Shown here: piece after piece, positions 31,976-42,130 of the stretch
Layout of the letters: every line of letters starts with the position of its first letter
Position numbering within the stretch: the stretch's first letter is position 1
NCBI GenBank assembly: GCA_001931875.2
Contig: MSJH02000477.1
Location: forward strand, 1-42,130
Length of the DNA stretch: 42,130 nucleotides
DNA from: Byssochlamys sp. IMV 00236
Lineage: Eukaryota > Ascomycota > Eurotiomycetes > Eurotiales > Thermoascaceae
Direction of reading: 5' to 3'
The notes under the pieces: model-generated
Told to the model about the DNA's origin: nothing
The model's input: the letters and a program-made list of their open reading frames with translations, nothing else
Databases searched by the model: none
Program-made: the position numbers and the translations under genes

Positions 31976-34022
31976 TTAATTACGTACAAATGAATAGGAT
32001 AACGAAGTGCATTCATCAGTGCTTTCAGTGAGTTGAACAGCTTTTCGCTTTTGACTATTTAGAGCTTCAGCTGTTTGTTCCATGAGCTCTCTTCCTTTCC
32101 AAGTAGTTTCCAGGAGTGGGATAAAATCTACAGCGATGCTGGCTATTGAGCAAGGGAATTTTAGTTTGTCTGTCCTGAGAGATTCTTGTAATGGAGAATC
32201 CAACAGGAATATCAGCAACAAGTAACTCCAGATTCAACCCTATATTATTATTTTAATTAGCTGATTTCCTACTACCCACTTTATTTTCTGCTTACTTATT
32301 ACAAGAAACTTCACAGAAATAAAATGACTGATTCGAGAAGGGTTTGTCTGCACAAAGACAGAGAGCATATCTCGTAGCGTCTTTGGTAGTTTCATTAACC
32401 CACCATTCAGGTACTTGTCATCTGTAGGAAGTACAGTGTTCTTTTCAACTTCACTGGATCCTAATTCTTGATCTTGGAATTTTAAAAAAACGTCCCCTCT
32501 GGAACCCATACTTTTCCTTGGCCTCTTATCTATGACCTCCAAGCTTCTACTTTCGTTTCTGGCAAGCGTCACTGTTATGCCCAGTCTTCTCACTTAGCTT
32601 TGCTTGGATATGGTTGTTTGTGAATTTTCTGTATATGAAACGCCATACACCATGTAATAGATCGTCTTCTGAGTGATCGCTCAGGTTCAATATTTGATTG
32701 TAGAGGAATAGCTCAGAAACATTCACCATGCTTTCGCGTGCCTATTTTTTTGTCGAATTCGGTAACAGAGTTATGTCTCGGGTTATCGGCATATTCGTAC
32801 AATGAAAGAGCTGTCTTCCGATTCTTATAATATGAATCTATGTACCTTTGAAGTGCTTCTGGGATATTTGGCAATTGCTTCAAGGTGTATGTTTTAATTT
32901 AATTGTGATGTTCAGCTTTGTTATTGAAAAAAAAGCTAATTAAGTCGATGCCTTGCGAATTATATTCTCTATCAAGAAGAAAAGAGTATTATTAAAATAA
33001 GACGTGTGTGCATTTTAAATGTTGTCAGCATAATTTAATGTAGTCAATATGGTTATTTATAGCAAACACAACATGCACCAGAAAATGCACTCAAAAATAG
33101 ACCAATGCTACGGCCACTACCTATATTGTCACTGTACAACTTCACACTATCAAATTCTCTGCCTGACCTAAGATTATCCAGCTCACTCTCTCTGATATAA
33201 AATGCGAATTCATCATAATTACACGTGAAGATACTGGTTCCTTGTTGATTACTGACAACATAAAATTAGAATAAAGAAATAACATTTCTCTTTATCTCTT
33301 CTTGTCCTTGAAAAGAGACAATTGAAGATGGTAACTTTACATTGAAGAGCTTTGTTGAACTACATCAGAAGTAATGGGTAGAGGTGGCGCCCATAGTATT
33401 GGTCTATTTTGAGTGCACCAAGTGTTTGCCTTTTTTATCCCCATCAGACGTGATAGAAGAAAGTAGAATTTATGTTCTACTGTAAGATTATAAGTATTAT
33501 AGTTTTATATGAAACACGCCCATTTATTTACTTCGGCAGCAGTAAAATAGTCGTTCCAAATTATGTCCCTGGGATCTATGATCATGGAATGTACAGAGTG
33601 CTCCTAAATGGAACCATGAACTAATTGCAGCATCTTATCATCAACAATAGTACAGTTGAAAGGACCCATTTGGCTTGTTATGGAATCCTCATATATTGCT
33701 TGATAACACTTGATTTTTCTTCTTCTAATAACATATAATTTGATTTGGTAGTTGACGTTGTGCTTTCTGTATATTGAGTGTTAGTATCCAAATCTTTTGT
33801 CACCATACGCCAGACATCTTTGTCAAGTCCAATAAGCGTGTATTTCATATCCTTCATGACCAATTTTATCCTTCTTTTCCAATCACCCCTCTGTACGCCA
33901 TTAAATATTTGCCATTCTACTGTTCAAATATAAAATCTTTCAAATCACAAACAAGAGCTGCCCAGTCAACCTCTTTTTTGTTGTTTGCTAATTTTAAAAT
34001 AGATAACGAAATCTTTGAGCAT
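31976..34022 (-). pseudogene. Broken copy of a probable Mucoralean multicopy protein family
   Basis: Read from right to left, protein-like blocks appear in changing frames. At 34022-33678 are EVDWAALVCDLKDF, EWQIFNGVQRGDWKRR and KYTLIGLDKDVWRMV. At about 33590-33540 is RDIIWNDYFTAAE. An exon-like block at 33475-33340 reads HKFYFLLSRLMGIKKANTWC and RPILWAPPLPITSD. Another at 33260-33060 reads TSIFTCNYDEFAFYIRESEL and LYSDNIGSGRSIGLFLSAF. At about 32729-32280 are SEDDLLHGVWRFIYRKF, RKSMGSRGDVFLKFQDQELG and LMKLPKTLRDMLSV. At about 32245-31976 are LNLELLVADIPVGFSITRIS then, after a frameshift, RTDKLKFPCSIASIAVDFIP and LLETTWKGRELMEQ. At least two frameshifts (near 32570 and 32180) disrupt it, and GT/AG borders suggest former introns. 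The pattern resembles a repeated Mucoralean protein family I recall only loosely; the function is unknown. Confidence 0.6.
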
Positions 34023-34179
34023 TAAAAAGACGAAAAATATAAAGTTAATGGTTTTTACGTATATGATGTATTAAATACTGATGGAAAATACCTTCTTTAT
34101 ATAAAATGTTGTCAGTCATATGGTAAAAAAGATGTGTAGAAAGTAATTCTTTTATTCATAACAAACATTGCTCTCCTTT

Positions 34180-34669
34180 ATTGGAAAAGAAATAAAGTAC
34201 AATTTAGTCTATCGTGAGGAAGAGCGCGAAATGATATCCTATTTTGCTTATGAAGGTATCGGTCAGGCCCCATATTCTCCATTGGAAAAAGGTAAACTAG
34301 CCCGTCCTCTAGACAAAGATACTCTCCGCTCGACAATCGACTCCAGTAAACCTTGGTCTAGGTCATTGAACGATGTTGATAAAAAAATTATACAAAGAGT
34401 TCAAAATATCGCTGAACAGCGAGATATACTCATGGTTCATAGATTAGATCGTTCATTTTTCTTTTCCTTTTAAGGTAAGTATTGCCTGGTTACTTAGCAA
34501 GCCTACTGTGATATCTCCTATTGTTGGTATCAGCAAGGAATCGCATCTGAAGGATGCTGTCGCTGCCGTTTCGCTCAAATTGTCTGAAGAAGAGAAAAGA
34601 CTGTTGGAGGAGCCCTATGTTCTTAACCTACGATTTGAAAGTAACTCGAGGGCTCACTCTAGGAAATGA
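34180..34669 (+). pseudogene. 5'-truncated aldo-keto reductase
   Basis: The frame starts abruptly with KYNLVYREEEREMISYFAYE, a well-known AKR block around strand 7 and 8 of the TIM barrel, then GIGQAPYSPLEKGKLARPLD. It continues across a 40-base putative intron (34435-34474, weak GTTCAT donor) to VSIAWLLSKPTVISPIVGIS, the NADP-binding end, and LKLSEEEKRLLEEPY. The whole N-terminal two-thirds, with the catalytic Tyr, Lys and Asp, is absent. What lies upstream is the broken repeat-family gene on the other strand, so insertion or rearrangement probably removed it. The C-terminal tail after EEPY also looks scrambled. It is similar to the yeast aryl-alcohol-dehydrogenase-like AKRs; it cannot be active. 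Confidence 0.72.
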
Positions 34670-34818
34670 ACAGCAACGGAAGAACTACTTGAAAATATAA
34701 CTTGTGCACTGTTGTCTCATCTCGATTGTGACTGTATTTTTAATTAACCCAAAAAGTCATACAACGTTGAACCTTTGTTGTTGTTACTGTTGTAATTCAC
34801 GCGTAAAATATAAAAACG

Positions 34819-35752
34819 ATGCCTGAAGCCAAGATTTCACCCTCCATGCTTTCCAGTGACTTTGCCTTTTTAGCTGCCGAAGTTAAACGTATGCAAAAGA
34901 ATGGTGCTGAATGGCTCCATCTTGGTAAGTGAATATGCAAGTGTATATAAACTTTTTTAACTTATCTCTTACGACGAATAATAGACGTTATGGATGGGTA
35001 ATTAGAAAGTGAAAGAATAGGGCAAAAGTTATAAAGTGTGAACTAATACGAGTCTTTTTCTTCTTCTTGTATTAGTCATTTTGTTCCTAATCTCACTTGG
35101 GGAGCTCCTATTATCTCTGCCCTTCGTCCTCACACCGAAGCATATTTTGGTAAACCATATTCATGTACCTCTTTCTTTTACTGACCCCTCTTCTAATAGA
35201 CTGCCACATGATGGTTTCTAATCCTTCGCAATGGGTTAATGATATCGCCAAGGCTGGAGGACAGATGTATACTTTCCATATTGAGGCAACTAAGGATCCT
35301 TTGGGCTTAATCCAACAAATTCATGCTGCTGGTATGAAGGCTGGTGTGGCCATTAAACCTAAAACACCTGTTGAAGAAGTCATTGGACCTATTGCTGAAC
35401 AATGCGATATGATTCTTGTCATGACAGTTGAACCTGGATTTGGTGGACAACGATTCATGGCTGAATGTATGCCCAAAGTAAATGCATACACACTTTAAAA
35501 AAAAAGGGGGATAACTTATTGAATCATTAGGTTGAAACTCTTCGTCGCAAATATCCAAACTTGGATATTGAAGTAGATGGTGGATTATCTTTAGAAACCA
35601 TTGATGCTTCTGCCGATGCAGGTGCCAATGTGATTGTAGCTGGAACTGGTATTTTCAAGGCAGAGAAGCCTGATGAGGTTATTGCTACTTTTAGAGAAAA
35701 GGTCAATACGGCCCAGGCTAGATTCGCTCAAGAAGCTGGCATGAGTGTCTAA
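34819..35752 (+). CDS. RPE1: Ribulose-phosphate 3-epimerase
   Basis: This cytosolic TIM-barrel enzyme interconverts D-ribulose 5-phosphate and D-xylulose 5-phosphate in the pentose phosphate pathway. Exons 34819-34924, 34985-34997 (13 bases), 35076-35149, 35200-35477 and 35531-35752 join in frame to 230 aa, the normal length. Visible motifs are [15 protein letters not shown], the metal and catalytic segment [40 protein letters not shown], the [11 protein letters not shown] loop, and the second catalytic Asp and phosphate loop [11 protein letters not shown] and [12 protein letters not shown]. All five exons are needed to make the barrel. Nothing is missing. The gene lies just downstream of the AKR fragment. 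Confidence 0.96.
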
Positions 35753-35926
35753 AGTACACATATATAGAGTGAATGAATTAAAAATTAAAAAAAGACATCT
35801 TGACAGTGTTTTTATTTGCTCTTGTTTCGACACAATCTAATAATCAAAAGAATGTATATATGCTGTCAACAGTGTAGTATTCAAGAGATGAAACAGCTCA
35901 GAACCTCTTGTTTATAAGATTTCTAT

Positions 35927-36911
35927 TTACAATAGTTCTTCAGCAGATTGTCTGACAATTCTTTGAACTTTCTTTTTAAATTGTGTATAATCATCACGAT
36001 ACTCCTTCTATAGAAATGATAAATATCCTTCATCTTGTCTTTTACACAATACTTACTGCTGCTTCTATATTTGCTGGTGATTCAACATTGGGACTTGATA
36101 GCATAGAAATGACGGACAATAAAATTGTTTCCACTGTATGAACGGGTGACCATCGTTCACTTGCATGTTCATACCCATATTTATCATCACCAGGTGGATG
36201 CTATCATAATAACGTTATTAATAAGAATGAGTAAGGATTATAGAGTATACCAGTATAGAAATGCAGACTGTGCCATCAGGATAAACTATTGACCGAGAGG
36301 AAATTTTCTTTTTAGAATTTCAAATTTGTACCTGAATTTTTTATTACCATTAGGGTGATACATCTTTGTTAGAAATACCATCGAAGGTGGTTCAATAGGA
36401 TATGACTACAAAAAGAAATGAGGAATAAAATGAGTGAATGGATAAATAGAATAAGGGGGTGATATTAATAATTACCACTGGGAAAGAAAGACGAGCCTTG
36501 AAGAAACCTCCTTCACTAAATAAGACAATAAGTAAAAGCTGCATAAATGTCAATCTGTCAAATAAGTGTTACTATAATGTATCTGGAGCACCGATAATAA
36601 GAATCTCCCACTATATGATATTGAAAAAAGATAAGCCAAGTGAACAATGATATCATGTATTGTATTATCTTTTTTGATTTACTTCATAAATATTATCGCC
36701 TACAAGACCAGCAGAGAAACCTTCGACAGGATTCTTTTGTAGATCTACAAGTGAAGTTAACAAGTGTTGCTCATTAACATTGTTTAATCAAAAAGTAAAA
36801 ACAAAATAAAGCAAGCAATATAAATTATGTGTATTTCTCAAAATAAAAGAAAAAGAGCTTGCCTTTTAGTTGTCTCTGAAGTAAAAGTGCACTTTGTTCT
36901 GTTTGGCTCAT
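35927..36911 (-). CDS. Ubiquitin-conjugating enzyme E2, UBE2G/Ubc7 type
   Basis: This E2 accepts ubiquitin on a catalytic Cys and, in the Ubc7/UBE2G group, serves ER-associated degradation. Minus-strand exons are 36911-36863, 36744-36683, 36610-36573, 36515-36476, 36405-36348, 36285-36251, 36200-36057 and 36007-35927, giving 168 aa in frame. Motifs are [59 protein letters not shown], the [15 protein letters not shown] active-site block (Cys in exon 6), then the group's acidic insert [38 protein letters not shown] and [19 protein letters not shown] and SPANI favour UBE2G1 over UBE2G2/Ubc7. The first intron has a GC donor (G/GCAAGC). The gene has seven introns, four exons being under 60 bases. 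Confidence 0.93.
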
Positions 36912-37124
36912 GACAATAAGTTGTAAATAAGAGAGAGGGAAAAAGGCGAAAATGACGGCCACTCAAATAGTTTTATTCAATTTTAATTTCCGACAATTGA
37001 AACACTCGTTGACAATAAATACCCACAAAAATTTAGTAGTCACAAAATGAATATGAAGCTTGCCCCTATTCTCATATGAAGATACTTTTTTAATTGTTAC
37101 ATTTTATGCGTTTTTCTTGTAACT
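36912..37124. promoter_or_regulatory. E2 promoter / left edge of MULE element
   Basis: This 213-base gap must hold the promoter of the E2 gene and the left end of the mobile element that begins at ATG 37125. No clear terminal inverted repeat could be matched by eye to sequence to the right. Confidence 0.35.
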
Positions 37125-39189
37125 ATGTCTATTATTAATATCAACGACAATCTCACCACCCGTATCATTCCTGAATATGATGACGAAGTTGCCATCATTC
37201 TTTTTGTTAACGAGGCAGAATTTGAAGAGTGGTTCAGCAATATTGCACAAAAACATGCCAACTGGAACCTTCACCAAAGCTGGACTAACGAAAAGGCAGG
37301 ACTTTTTCTTGGTCAACCTCTTGCAGCCCCTTTGAGATTGAATACTATCAAGTATCAATGTGATCATGCAGGAAAGCCCAAGAAAAGAAAAGAAAGTGAG
37401 GTATCTACCAAGAAAGCTAGAACGAAAGAATCTATCAAGATTGGATGTCCTGCTTATATTAACAAGCATCTCCTGACTGACGGTGCAGTAGAAGTGAAAT
37501 ATAGATGGAAGCATCCTGACCATAATCCATGTGAGGTGCAAGAGATTATCTCATATAGACTTCCTTCCGAAGTGAAGCAGTGAATTGAAGAACATGTCAA
37601 TCAAAACATGGATTGGAAGCCCATCAAGAACCTTCTTAGGATGGACGAAGCTCGTCTTTTGCAAGTATGTATTCCTTTACCATTGGATCTCATGTGATAG
37701 TTTCTGATTTTTGTCTAGCTCGAGCAAAATGGTATCTCTTTCTTTTCCTCTGTCACTTCGAATCAATTATTATGACGCTAGAAACGTCATCAATGCTAGA
37801 TTGATGAAGTTAAATAGAAGGGCTGTTCGTGACAGGGACAGCGTGCAAATTTGGATGGAAGAGCTGGCCGAAAAAGGAGCAAAGACCTTGTTCAAAGTGC
37901 ACGAAGATGGCCCGTTTCTTGTTTCTTGGGTTGCTAAATGGCAAATTAAGGTAATGTTTCTTGATGAAAAGCGCATCTATGTCAGCTAAATCTAAGTATA
38001 ACTATAGCATTTACAGGAAGCCAAAGAGTGGTCCATAGACTCGACGCACAAAACATGCAAACCATTCAATGACCCCAAAAACGACGGCTACTTGTTCGCT
38101 GTTGTTATTAGAAGCTCTACCACTAACAAAGGTCTTTCTGTTTGCTTCTTTGTCACCGATCATGAGATCATTCCCACCTTTCACTAGTGGCTAAGTTGGC
38201 TGAAAGACAGCTTTAGTCTTAACGTCAAAAGAATCATGGTCGATTGCAGTCCCACGGAAATTGCTGCTATAAGAGAAGTCTTTGCCAATGTAGACATACT
38301 TTTATGTCACTGGCATATCAAACGTGCGTGGGAAACCCACATCAAGAGAGACGTAAGTTTTAAACGTAGGTTTAATGTAGATATTAAACATCTTGTGACA
38401 TTTAGGTGGAAATAAGCAAGTCTACTCACGACACAAAGCTGGTAAGAGATCGTGTTCGTGCTAATCTGAGTAGCATGATATACTCAGAAACGCCAGAAGC
38501 ATCCAATCTGGCTCATCAGCTGTTCCTTGCTGAAAATAAGGAATTTGAAGTATTCCTTGCGTACTTCAACAGATTGTGGCTTCCAAGAAAGGAGTTGCGG
38601 TCCAAAGCGTGGAATCAGGTAATCATTAGTGTTTATTGTTCCAGTTTACTAAAAATCTAACTTTTCTGTCTGTTTATAGAATGCTTCTTTCCACACTAAC
38701 AATCTGATAGAATCGTATCATAACCAATTGAAAACGTTCTATCTTGGTCGTTCTCGCTCTTTGCGTGTAGATCGCCTAGTCTACTTGTTATACCAAGTGG
38801 TAGCATTAGATTATTGGCAGGATAAAATTAAAGCTGCGCATAGTTTTGGTGGGTTTCGCTTGACAGCCAACGAAGAAAAGAAGAGAAGAGTAGCATACTG
38901 TATTGACTACGACGCAACCTGTTCCATGATAAAACAGCTCGAAGAAAATGTTTACCAGTGCAGATCCTTCACTGAAAACATCCTCTTCTAAGAAATGGAT
39001 ACCAAAGAAGGCTTTCTGAAGAACTGCAGCTGCCCTGATCAAACAAAGATGTGCAAACATATTTTTTTGGTCAGCCGCGTAACCAAGCTGCCTTTTTCTC
39101 CTCGTGCTCCTGCCCCTGTTGCTCAGCAAGAAAGGCTTTCTGCCCCAAATGAAGACCAAGGCCATCTTTGCCGTGAAGTATTACTTTGA
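37125..39189 (+). pseudogene. MULE (Mutator-like) transposase with SWIM zinc finger, inactivated
   Basis: The reading gives a DDE transposase. The N-terminal DNA-binding region has paired CxxH-like elements (YQCDHAGKPKKRK, IGCPAYINKH, RWKHPDHNPC), as in FAR1/WRKY-GCM1 folds. The core has the first Asp in EWSIDSTHKTCKPF, the second in RIMVDCSPTEIAAIREVFAN, the C/DxxH motif ILLCHWHIKRAWE, and the Glu region NNLIESYHNQLK. A SWIM finger, CSCPDQTKMCKHIFLVSR, follows. Spliceosomal introns appear at 37665-37718, 37951-38016, 38353-38405 and 38619-38679. In-frame stops at 37581 (TGA), 38185 (TAG) and 38989 (TAA) and a frameshift near 37760 inactivate it. The catalytic triad residues themselves are still readable, so decay is recent. 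Confidence 0.85.
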
Positions 39190-39703
39190 CGTTATTTATC
39201 AGATTTGTTTCACTGTATCAGCATGAGGATTTGTATGGCCTGCTGCACCAATTATCTGTTAATCTGCCTCATTACAGGAAGCGTGGCTGTAATTAAAAGC
39301 TCGTATGATCTCCTGAAATAAACTGTGGGGATTTCCTTTTTTGGATTTTGCAGTATCCTATTGCAGCGTCTCTAGTATTACCCATTTGAATAAAAAATAT
39401 AGCATAATATTCACCTTAGTAGAAAAGCTTATATCGTCTAGTTAGGATATATAGAGATGATATTGCTAATTTCATATTGTAGAGATATTCTACTTTAATT
39501 AAGAAAATGAGTCATTTCACTGTATCTAACGCAGGTGACAACATCACTGTGATAAATAAGCTTTGGCGCAGCTAAGGATATCAGCAGCAACTTTATTTTT
39601 CTTTTTTCTCTTGCCTTCAATAGTCTCTGAAAGCTATCATTAGGTTAGTGAGAATAACAGTCTGATGAGAGTTCCTTATAACTCAAATACTTTATAACCT
39701 TGA
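39190..39703. other. Non-coding stretch between MULE and unknown gene
   Basis: About 510 AT-rich bases show no stable frame. A 12-base direct repeat, TTTCACTGTATC, occurs at about 39210 and 39515. No terminal inverted repeat was identified. Confidence 0.4.
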
Positions 39704-42130
39704 ATGAAACATACTGAGCAGAAAAGCTATTTTGAAGGCGTTAACATAACATGGGTTCCAATTCTACGGCAAAACTTGAAGTGTACTGCTAGCGAAAGCT
39801 CTAATAATCTTCCCTTAAAAAGACCACGTCTTGTACCAGAATCTTCTGAACCCTTATACAACAGCTTCTTGCGTTCTATTCATGATTATATAAAGGCCAC
39901 CATTGACTCCACTACTAAAAAAAAAGCAAAAATGTGAAGAGTGATCTGAACAAGTTGGAACAAAAGTTGCTCAATATCAAAACCTTACTAAGAGGTGTCT
40001 TGACACAAGCTGCAACATATGCAAGCTGTACACCTACTGTCCTGAGAGATTATTTGGACAAAAATTCCATAAAAAAGAATGATGTAGTTTTTAAAGAATT
40101 CGTTCAGGGAAACTTTCATTCTATAGCAAGAGATTTAAGGGAAGAAGTAACAGAAGGGGAACACGACGATACAGAACCCAAGGTTCATTCTATCGATATA
40201 GAGTATAGAACTTGTAGCGTGGCAGTAAACCAAATTACTAGAAAAGATTTGCCGTGGAGATAAAACAGGCTATTTTGGAAAAACTTGAAAGCACTCTTAC
40301 GCAAGCCTCTGATTACATTATCAATATCACGTTCATAATGAATATGGTTCTGTTAGAGTTATGAAATTGCGACCTGATCATGCAAGGCTCTTTTACCATT
40401 GCAAATATACTTCCAGATGGCTTTTTACCCAGCCAATACTGTACTTTAGAGCATACCATTGGCCCTCTTTCCGTAACAGATCCTTTTACGAAGGATTTTA
40501 GCATGCTTATGGAGCATCAGTACATTAGTTTGATGCATTCTTACTATTTTGGATCAACTGGTGCACAACAGACAAACTTAAACAAGCATCCGGTTCAGAT
40601 GGCCATCTTCATGGCCCTAGAATCATCCGGAATAGAGAAAGGTCAGTTTAAAGAAACATCATTAAAGTCTCATGAAATGGGAAATGCTCTTGTTGATGTT
40701 GTCACAAGCATGAAAAATATGTGGAGCACCCCAAAAATCTTCTATAGCTTGATGAGCAGTTTACTGGATTTTTTGTTACGAGTGCATTTAGCACCTAATC
40801 GAGAAGCCAAATACAGAAGCTATATCCAGAAAAAAGTAGAAGAAAGATCAAAGAAAGACTCGCAACAGTCAGTAGACGATAATAGCAAGAAATCTACTTT
40901 TGCCGATCTGCCTAGGAATGCAAGAAGGAATATTGTACGAGGGGAAGAATACAAGAGGAAAAAGTACGAGGAAAAGACAAAATGAAAGCCTGAAGAAGCG
41001 CACAATTGGAAAGCTAAAGCTGACGCGTGTCAAAAAAGGATTGATGGATACAAAATGGCTGTTTTGGTAAGATACCTTATTTTCGTGCTACAAGATATTA
41101 ACAATGTAACGTTCTTGCTTCACAGGCTAGGAAAGTCGAAAGGAGTAATATAACAAGAACTGAGAGCAATGTTGCAGGAGAAAGTCAACTTACCAGTGAA
41201 AATAATGATTATAATAGTATAGAAGAAGAAGAGCTGATCACAGGCAACACCACAGACTTAACAAGAAGGAGATTACTCTGCTTAAAATCTGTTCTGAAAA
41301 GCCTACTTCTCAATGACAGAAAAGATGCATTCAGTATCGACGACCTGAAAAAGGAATGTTCTGACGTTGAAGAAAAAGAAGCATATCCTTGCCTGTTGAG
41401 TTTGAATGCTTTGAAGCCGTATATTCCAAAGAAAGAACGGTTCATCATAGCTCATCAATTACCATTTTGCATCCTAACGAATGATACTCTTTTGTATGCT
41501 GGCTACAAGAAGTTTTACAGAAAGCTTTGTCCGCAGCCATCTGCTTCTACACTACATGCCTTAAGAATAGACGGGCCATCATTTTATCAAATATTGACCA
41601 GACTTCCTTGTGCATTGGCAATATCCAACTATGATAACTATCTCATAGAATCGGTTGAAGAAGCTCGCCAAAACAAGGATGCTGTTTTTAGCCCACTGTT
41701 TGATATGAATGCTATAACAATGACGTGCAAGTCTAATGGCATTAAATTTGCTCAAAATATAACACTGTTGCCTGGAATAAAGACCACCCGCTTGCTTGGA
41801 ACAAAGGATGCTGTGGGTGATTCAAGCAAGAAGAAAGGACCCGCCTCATATGAATTGACAGATCATCCGACTGTGAAAGAGGAATCTCAAACGCCAAAAG
41901 AGACTCTTGTGCAAGAAATCCAAGGCTTGCAATCTGAAGCCGTTCAGATAGAAAAATTGCTTAAAGATGCATTGAAGAACAACAATAACAGGGACTTCTC
42001 CAAGGACATCAAGTACTTGAAAGCCAAATGGAGAAATAGCAGCCTTGAAGAAAAGGTTGACTTATACAACGCTATCGAACAAGTCAAAGATGAACGAAAT
42101 CAGTCGTTTTTGTCTGTGCAAGCAGCAAGA
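39704..42130 (+). CDS. Large unrecognised protein gene, damaged 5' part, runs off window
   Basis: Protein-like sequence continues from ATG 39704 to the window end. Frame 1 (39704-39937) reads ITWVPILRQNLKCTASESSN. It shifts at the A run at 39917-39925 to frame 2 (39934-40263; LEQKLLNIKTLLRGVLTQAA), then shifts near 40250 to frame 3, which has TGA at 40362 and at 40983 around ILPDGFLPSQYCTLEHTIGP and NKHPVQMAIFMALESSGIEK. After an intron at 41067-41125 the frame from 41126 is open for 335 codons to the last base, with RRRLLCLKSVLKSLLLNDRK, LPFCILTNDTLLYAGYKKFY, LRIDGPSFYQILTRLP, SPLFDMNAITMTCKSNGIKF and a coiled-coil-like Glu/Lys end. I do not recognise it firmly. Position next to a MULE suggests a transposon cargo gene. 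Confidence 0.5.

Noticed and set aside
37125..39189. FAR1-type transcription factor as an alternative call for the MULE
   Set aside because: The DDE residues, several nonsense codons and a frameshift fit a decaying transposase better than a domesticated regulator.
1..42130. CRISPR arrays, operons, ribosome binding sites, phage or plasmid features
   Set aside because: The window is eukaryotic with spliceosomal introns; no spaced direct-repeat array or bacterial signal was seen.

Overview
This window looks like the nuclear genome of a Mucoralean (Mucoromycota) fungus. The DNA is AT-rich. Genes are packed on both strands and split by many short introns, mostly 45-60 bases, with GTAAG/GTATG donors and TAG/CAG acceptors. 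There are long T/A, CT and trinucleotide tracts. The best-recognised proteins are Rac1, Sin3, ALG9, NEP1/EMG1, ribulose-phosphate epimerase, a UBE2G/Ubc7 E2, a CaMKK-type kinase and a DEP-RGS protein. No database could be searched. All calls come from reading motifs and from checking that spliced exons stay in frame.

Layout, left half: 3' part of a DHA2-type MFS transporter (+, 62-1549); Rac1 GTPase (-, 2250-2994); CaMKK/Ssp1-like kinase (+, 4358-6267); ALG9 mannosyltransferase (-, 6480-8743); a 2.8 kb gene-poor stretch holding a 94-base pure T run; a 124-aa orphan (+, 11582-11956); a 15-exon, 1458-aa protein with a membrane anchor, ARM-type repeats and tandem SPRY domains (+, 12309-17402); a DEP-RGS protein (-, 17579-19620); an ANKRD40-like ankyrin protein (+, 19913-20855); and an LRR protein with CxxC clusters (-, 21085-22983).

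Layout, right half: an orphan ORF near 23.4 kb; a decayed non-LTR retrotransposon (about 24450-26170) lying directly against the start of SIN3 (+, 26181-29881); NEP1/EMG1 (-, 29953-30833); an F-box/ankyrin protein (+, 30973-31695); a broken copy of what looks like a Mucoralean multicopy family (-, about 31976-34022); a 5'-truncated aldo-keto reductase (+, about 34180-34669); RPE1 (+, 34819-35752); a UBE2G/Ubc7 E2 (-, 35927-36911); a decayed MULE transposase with a SWIM finger (+, 37125-39189); and an unrecognised large gene (39704 to the window end) whose last 335 codons are open.

The housekeeping genes do not form a pathway. They are eukaryotic neighbours arranged as convergent or divergent pairs. 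SIN3 and NEP1 stop codons are 71 bases apart and face each other. NEP1 and the F-box gene diverge from 139 bases. Mobile-element debris is concentrated between 23 and 42 kb and sits directly upstream of two essential-type genes, SIN3 and the E2. The most interesting open questions are the reading frame running off the right edge next to the MULE (possibly a transposon-carried TnpB/Fanzor-like protein, a weak inference), the membrane-ARM-SPRY architecture, GC-AG first introns in SIN3 and the E2, and a 13-base exon coding the catalytic DVMDG motif of RPE1.
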